Below, one piece after another: positions 8,182-10,965 of a DNA stretch of 10,965 nt. A program made the position numbers and the translations under genes. This DNA comes from Vulcanimicrobiota bacterium (lineage in GTDB: Bacteria; Eremiobacterota; Eremiobacteria; Baltobacterales; Baltobacteraceae), in the NCBI GenBank assembly GCA_030042755.1, contig JASHZC010000179.1:1-10965 (forward strand). The letters are read 5' to 3'. Each line of letters opens with the position of its first letter. Positions within the stretch are counted from its first letter, which is position 1. The notes beneath the pieces were generated by a model. It was given only the letters and a program-made list of their open reading frames with translations, had not been told where the DNA came from and searched no databases.

Positions 8182-9267
8182 ATGACCCTCCCCGCCTCTC
8201 TGTTCCTCGCCGACGGCTCGCGCTTTGACGGCGCCGGCTTGCATCACCAAGGCTTGGCCCTTGGAGAGGCAGTGTTCTACACGGGCATGACGGGATACGA
8301 AGAGGCACTCACCGACCCGTCCTACGCCGGCCAAATTCTCACATTTACCTATCCGCTGATCGGAAACTACGGCATTTCGGGTAGCGCGGCACAGTATCCA
8401 CGAGCCTGCGTTACCGGCACGATCATCAAAGAGATCGCCTACCATCCCTCACATTATCTGAGCAAGATGAGTCTGCCGGCGTGGCTCGACGAACAGCAAG
8501 TGCCGACGATGGTGGGAGCGGACACGAGAGCGATTACGATCGCCTTGCGCGAGCACGGCACGATCTGGGCGGCACTCGCGGTCGGTGAAGACGCACTCGA
8601 ACGCGCCGAGCGCGAACTGGCGACATACGTTCGCACCGCATCTACCGCGGCGCTCGTTCCGAGCGTTGCTCCGCGTACGTCTCACGTTGAAGGTATGCGA
8701 GGCGGTCGACGCGTGACGCTCATCGACTGCGGCGTAAAACGCGCAATTCTACGCGAGCTTACCGCCCTCGGAAGCGAAGTGACGGTCCTGCCGTACGATG
8801 CGCCGGCCGAGGAGATTCTCGCGACGGATCCCGAGGCGGTCTTCATCTCGCCTGGTCCCGGCGACCCCACCGATCTGCGCGAAACGATTGAAACCTTGCG
8901 CAGCTTAGTCGGACAAAAACCGCTCTTCGGCATTTGCCTGGGGCATCAGTTACTGGCCCTCGCGTGCGGTGCGCAAACGTATAAACTTCCGTACGGACAC
9001 CGCGGCGGCAACCAGCCGGTCAAGGATCTTCTTGCAGACGACGTCTTGATCACGGCGCACAATCACGGATATGCCGTCGACGCGCGCACGCTTCCCGACG
9101 AGCTGGAACCAACGATGACGAACCTCAACGACGGAACCAACGAGGGTTTCCGCCATCGCACCCTCCCGATCGCGGCGGTGCAATTTCATCCAGAGGCCTC
9201 GCCGGGACCGTTCGACGCGCGCCGGCTTTTTGCACAATGGCTCGGCTCGCTCGCGCCGGTGCGCTAA
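8182..9267 (+). CDS. carA: Carbamoyl-phosphate synthase small (glutaminase) subunit
   Basis: CarA hydrolyses glutamine and passes ammonia to CarB, which makes carbamoyl phosphate for pyrimidine and arginine synthesis. The 361 residues are near the usual 360-380. The N-terminal CarA-specific domain shows GEAVFYTGMTGYEEALTDPSY and TFTYPLIGNYG. The C-terminal class I glutamine amidotransferase domain starts around residue 175 with IDCGVKRAILREL and FISPGPGDP. It carries the nucleophile C252 in GICLGHQ and H336/E338 in VQFHPEASPGP, so the catalytic triad is complete. The ATG at 8182 is the only in-frame start nearby that gives the normal N-terminus (LFLADGSRFDG). It lacks a ribosome binding site. 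carB does not follow; instead the next gene overlaps by 31 nt. The separation from pyrC by an antisense marC suggests carA has its own promoter. Confidence 0.97.
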   Translation: MTLPASLFLADGSRFDGAGLHHQGLALGEAVFYTGMTGYEEALTDPSYAGQILTFTYPLIGNYGISGSAAQYPRACVTGTIIKEIAYHPSHYLSKMSLPAWLDEQQVPTMVGADTRAITIALREHGTIWAALAVGEDALERAERELATYVRTASTAALVPSVAPRTSHVEGMRGGRRVTLIDCGVKRAILRELTALGSEVTVLPYDAPAEEILATDPEAVFISPGPGDPTDLRETIETLRSLVGQKPLFGICLGHQLLALACGAQTYKLPYGHRGGNQPVKDLLADDVLITAHNHGYAVDARTLPDELEPTMTNLNDGTNEGFRHRTLPIAAVQFHPEASPGPFDARRLFAQWLGSLAPVR

Positions 9268-10115
9268 CCCTCGCCGTCGTCGCCGCTCTGTCCGCGCGAA
9301 CGGCGGCGCAGAGCTTGCAGCGGTTGACCGTGACGCAGCTTACGCTGTCATCCGACACGGCCTCGCCTCACGTCGAGCAACCGTTTCATTTGATCATCGT
9401 CGCCCGCGTACGCGAGCGAATCAAAGAACTGGATAACGTCAATCTTCCAATTCTTGCCGAGCTCGAATTGCTTGGCGACGAGCACACGCTCGTGTCGTCC
9501 GCGAGCGGTACGACCTACCGGGAGACGATCACCGTCGTCGCGCACCATAGCGGTGCGATTACGATTGCGCCGGTCACGCTCGATGCGATCGACCCGCGCG
9601 ACCATCGAGCGAAACGGTATTTTTCCAATTCGTTGACCCTCCACGTTGGCGGCGTGGCTCTCTCGCCGCCGAGCATGGCCGGCGTCTGGAACGCGCTGCG
9701 CGCGTTCTTGCGCGCGATCGCGACGCTCGCGCTGATTGCGATCGGACTCGTCGGCATCGGCGTGCTTCTCGCAGTGTTCTTGCGGCGGCGGCCCGCGCCG
9801 GTGCTGCGAGCACCCGACCCGCCGGAACCGATGCGGGTCGTCAACGACCCCAAGGCGACGATCGCCGAAGCGCTGTCCGTCCTGCGCGGGGAGCCAACGC
9901 GAGCTGGAGCGATGCGCTCGCGCAGCATCGTGCGGCGGATGGTTGGCGCGAGTGAGACCGAAACGCTGCAGGACGTGTTGCGGCGACCGAATGTCTCAGA
10001 TAATGCGGTGCGGGGCTTGCTGCGAGCGCTCGAGCGCGCAGGATTTACCTACGAACGCGATCTCTCAGCCGCCATCGCCGCGGCAATTACCGATATGGAG
10101 CGTATGACGCGATGA
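9237..10115 (+). CDS. BatD-like single-span membrane protein with signal peptide
   Basis: A 292-residue protein of unproven function. Residues 1-24 look like a signal peptide: arginines, a hydrophobic ALTLAVVAAL core and a TAA-Q cleavage site. Residues about 25-140 form a beta-rich extracytoplasmic domain with the pattern of BatD (VEQPFHLIIVARV, a central LPILAELELLGD, TYRETITVVAHHSGAITIAPVTL, and a closing YFSNSLTLHVGG). One membrane span follows at about 160-182, then RRR and a cytoplasmic tail of about 110 residues rich in helix-forming sequence. Typical BatD proteins are longer, so this is a short version. It begins inside carA (31-nt overlap) without a good ribosome binding site, and ends in an ATGA overlap with a MoxR ATPase gene, the usual partner of Bat proteins. 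Family placement rests on domain pattern and neighbour, not on a signature motif. Confidence 0.65.
   Translation: MARLARAGALTLAVVAALSARTAAQSLQRLTVTQLTLSSDTASPHVEQPFHLIIVARVRERIKELDNVNLPILAELELLGDEHTLVSSASGTTYRETITVVAHHSGAITIAPVTLDAIDPRDHRAKRYFSNSLTLHVGGVALSPPSMAGVWNALRAFLRAIATLALIAIGLVGIGVLLAVFLRRRPAPVLRAPDPPEPMRVVNDPKATIAEALSVLRGEPTRAGAMRSRSIVRRMVGASETETLQDVLRRPNVSDNAVRGLLRALERAGFTYERDLSAAIAAAITDMERMTR
10097..10100 (+). promoter_or_regulatory. Possible ribosome binding site of the MoxR gene
   Basis: GGAG lies 11 nt before the ATG at 10112, inside the end of the preceding gene. The spacing is a little long, so coupling through the ATGA overlap may matter more. Confidence 0.4.
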
Positions 10116-10965
10116 CGAGTGGACCAGCACGTGTGACGCATGCGCTCGAACGCACGATCGTCGGTCAGGAGGGCGTCATTGAGGGGCTGCTCCTCGGGTT
10201 GCTCTGCGGAGGACACGTACTGCTCGAAGGACCGCCCGGCCTTGCTAAAACACTGGCGTGTCGCAGCCTCGCGAGCGCTTTACACGGCGAGTTCAAACGC
10301 ATCCAATTTACGCCGGATCTGTTGCCCAGCGATATCGTCGGAACGCGCATCTTCGACCAGCACGAGAGCGCCTTCGCTACGGTGCGCGGTCCGATTTTTG
10401 CAAACATCGTGCTGGCCGATGAAATCAATCGCGCACCGGCAAAAGTGCAATCGGCACTGTTGGAAGCGATGCAAGAGCGCCAAGTAACGATCGGTCCGCA
10501 GACGCATGCGTTACCCGATCCATTCGTCGTCATGGCGACAATGAACCCGCTCGATTCCGAAGGTACGTACGCATTGCCCGTCGCGCAAATGGATCGCTTC
10601 CTGCTCAAGGTCGACGTCGGCTATCCGACCCGCGAGCAGGAGCTGGCGATCATGGAGCGCTTTGCGATCGGCGATGGCCCGATCGTCGAGCCGGTGGCGA
10701 CGCTGGAAGATGTGCGCGCTTGGCGCGATGAGGTGCATGCCGTCCACATCGATGAGAAGTTGAAGCGTTACATCGTCGAGCTCGTGTTGATTACGCGCGA
10801 AGCGCAGCATCCTGCGATCGATTTCGGCGCGAGCCCGCGCGCTACGCTGGCGATTGCGAACCTCTCTCGCGCGAAGGCATTGCTCGAGGGCCGGGATTAC
10901 GCCGTTCCCGACGACGTGCGCAACGTCGCTCCGCTCGCGCTGCGGCACCGGATCGGCTTTAATTT
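10112..10965 (+). CDS. MoxR family AAA+ ATPase (3' partial)
   Basis: MoxR ATPases are cytoplasmic AAA+ proteins thought to act as chaperones that mature or activate partners, usually encoded with DUF58, VWA-domain and Bat proteins. The frame is open to the end of the window, with 284 complete codons; the family is usually about 310-340 residues, so only the C-terminal end is missing. Seen: IVGQEGVI (16-23), Walker A GPPGLAKT (40-47), the FTPDLLPSDIVGT segment (66-78), Walker B IVLADE (99-104) followed by INRAPAKVQSALLEAMQERQVTIG, sensor 1 ATMNP (142-146), EGTYALPVAQMDRF (150-163) and the sensor-2 region GASPRA. Sensor 1 commonly reads TQNP in this family; here it is TMNP. The N-terminus is short, with the nucleotide-binding core starting almost at once. 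The start at 10112 overlaps the stop of the BatD-like gene (ATGA), implying joint translation. Confidence 0.95.
   Translation, partial: MTSGPARVTHALERTIVGQEGVIEGLLLGLLCGGHVLLEGPPGLAKTLACRSLASALHGEFKRIQFTPDLLPSDIVGTRIFDQHESAFATVRGPIFANIVLADEINRAPAKVQSALLEAMQERQVTIGPQTHALPDPFVVMATMNPLDSEGTYALPVAQMDRFLLKVDVGYPTREQELAIMERFAIGDGPIVEPVATLEDVRAWRDEVHAVHIDEKLKRYIVELVLITREAQHPAIDFGASPRATLAIANLSRAKALLEGRDYAVPDDVRNVAPLALRHRIGFN

Overview
The window is a GC-rich, gene-dense bacterial chromosome segment made of housekeeping genes. No mobile element, CRISPR array, tRNA or rRNA was recognised. Genes abut or overlap, and no intergenic gap exceeds about 80 bases. The class of dihydroorotase, the pyrR-pyrB-pyrC order and the MoxR cluster point away from Enterobacteria and towards a Gram-positive-like or deep-branching lineage. 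My tentative guess is an uncultivated high-GC group such as Candidatus Eremiobacterota, but this is inference from general gene style and cannot be proven here.

Layout. (1) Positions 1-1233 hold clpX, open at its 5' end. It is the unfoldase of the ClpXP protease and ends in a strong, probably bidirectional, intrinsic terminator. (2) Positions 1259-2062 on the minus strand hold a 2-oxoglutarate/Fe(II) dioxygenase convergent with clpX. (3) Positions 2142-7475 hold a tightly packed plus-strand unit of valS, pyrR, pyrB and pyrC. valS overlaps pyrR by ATGA, pyrR overlaps pyrB by 17 nt, and pyrC begins 3 nt after pyrB. (4) Positions 7490-8122 on the minus strand hold a MarC-family six-span membrane protein that separates pyrC from carA. 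(5) Positions 8182-10965 hold carA, a BatD-like single-span membrane protein that overlaps carA by 31 nt, and a MoxR-family AAA+ ATPase that overlaps the membrane protein by ATGA and runs off the window.

How the genes work together. CarA (with an unseen CarB) would supply carbamoyl phosphate. PyrB joins it to aspartate, and PyrC closes the ring to dihydroorotate. PyrR would sense UMP/UTP and may regulate the cluster. ValS sits at the head of the same unit and makes Val-tRNA. The carA unit continues into a BatD-like/MoxR pair that resembles a reduced envelope-linked ATPase chaperone system. That pair is the least understood part of the window. Nothing here amounts to a clearly new system. The best leads are the compact BatD-like/MoxR module coupled to carA, the valS-pyr fusion operon with no visible PyrR RNA target, and the clpX terminator whose loop contains the stop codon.
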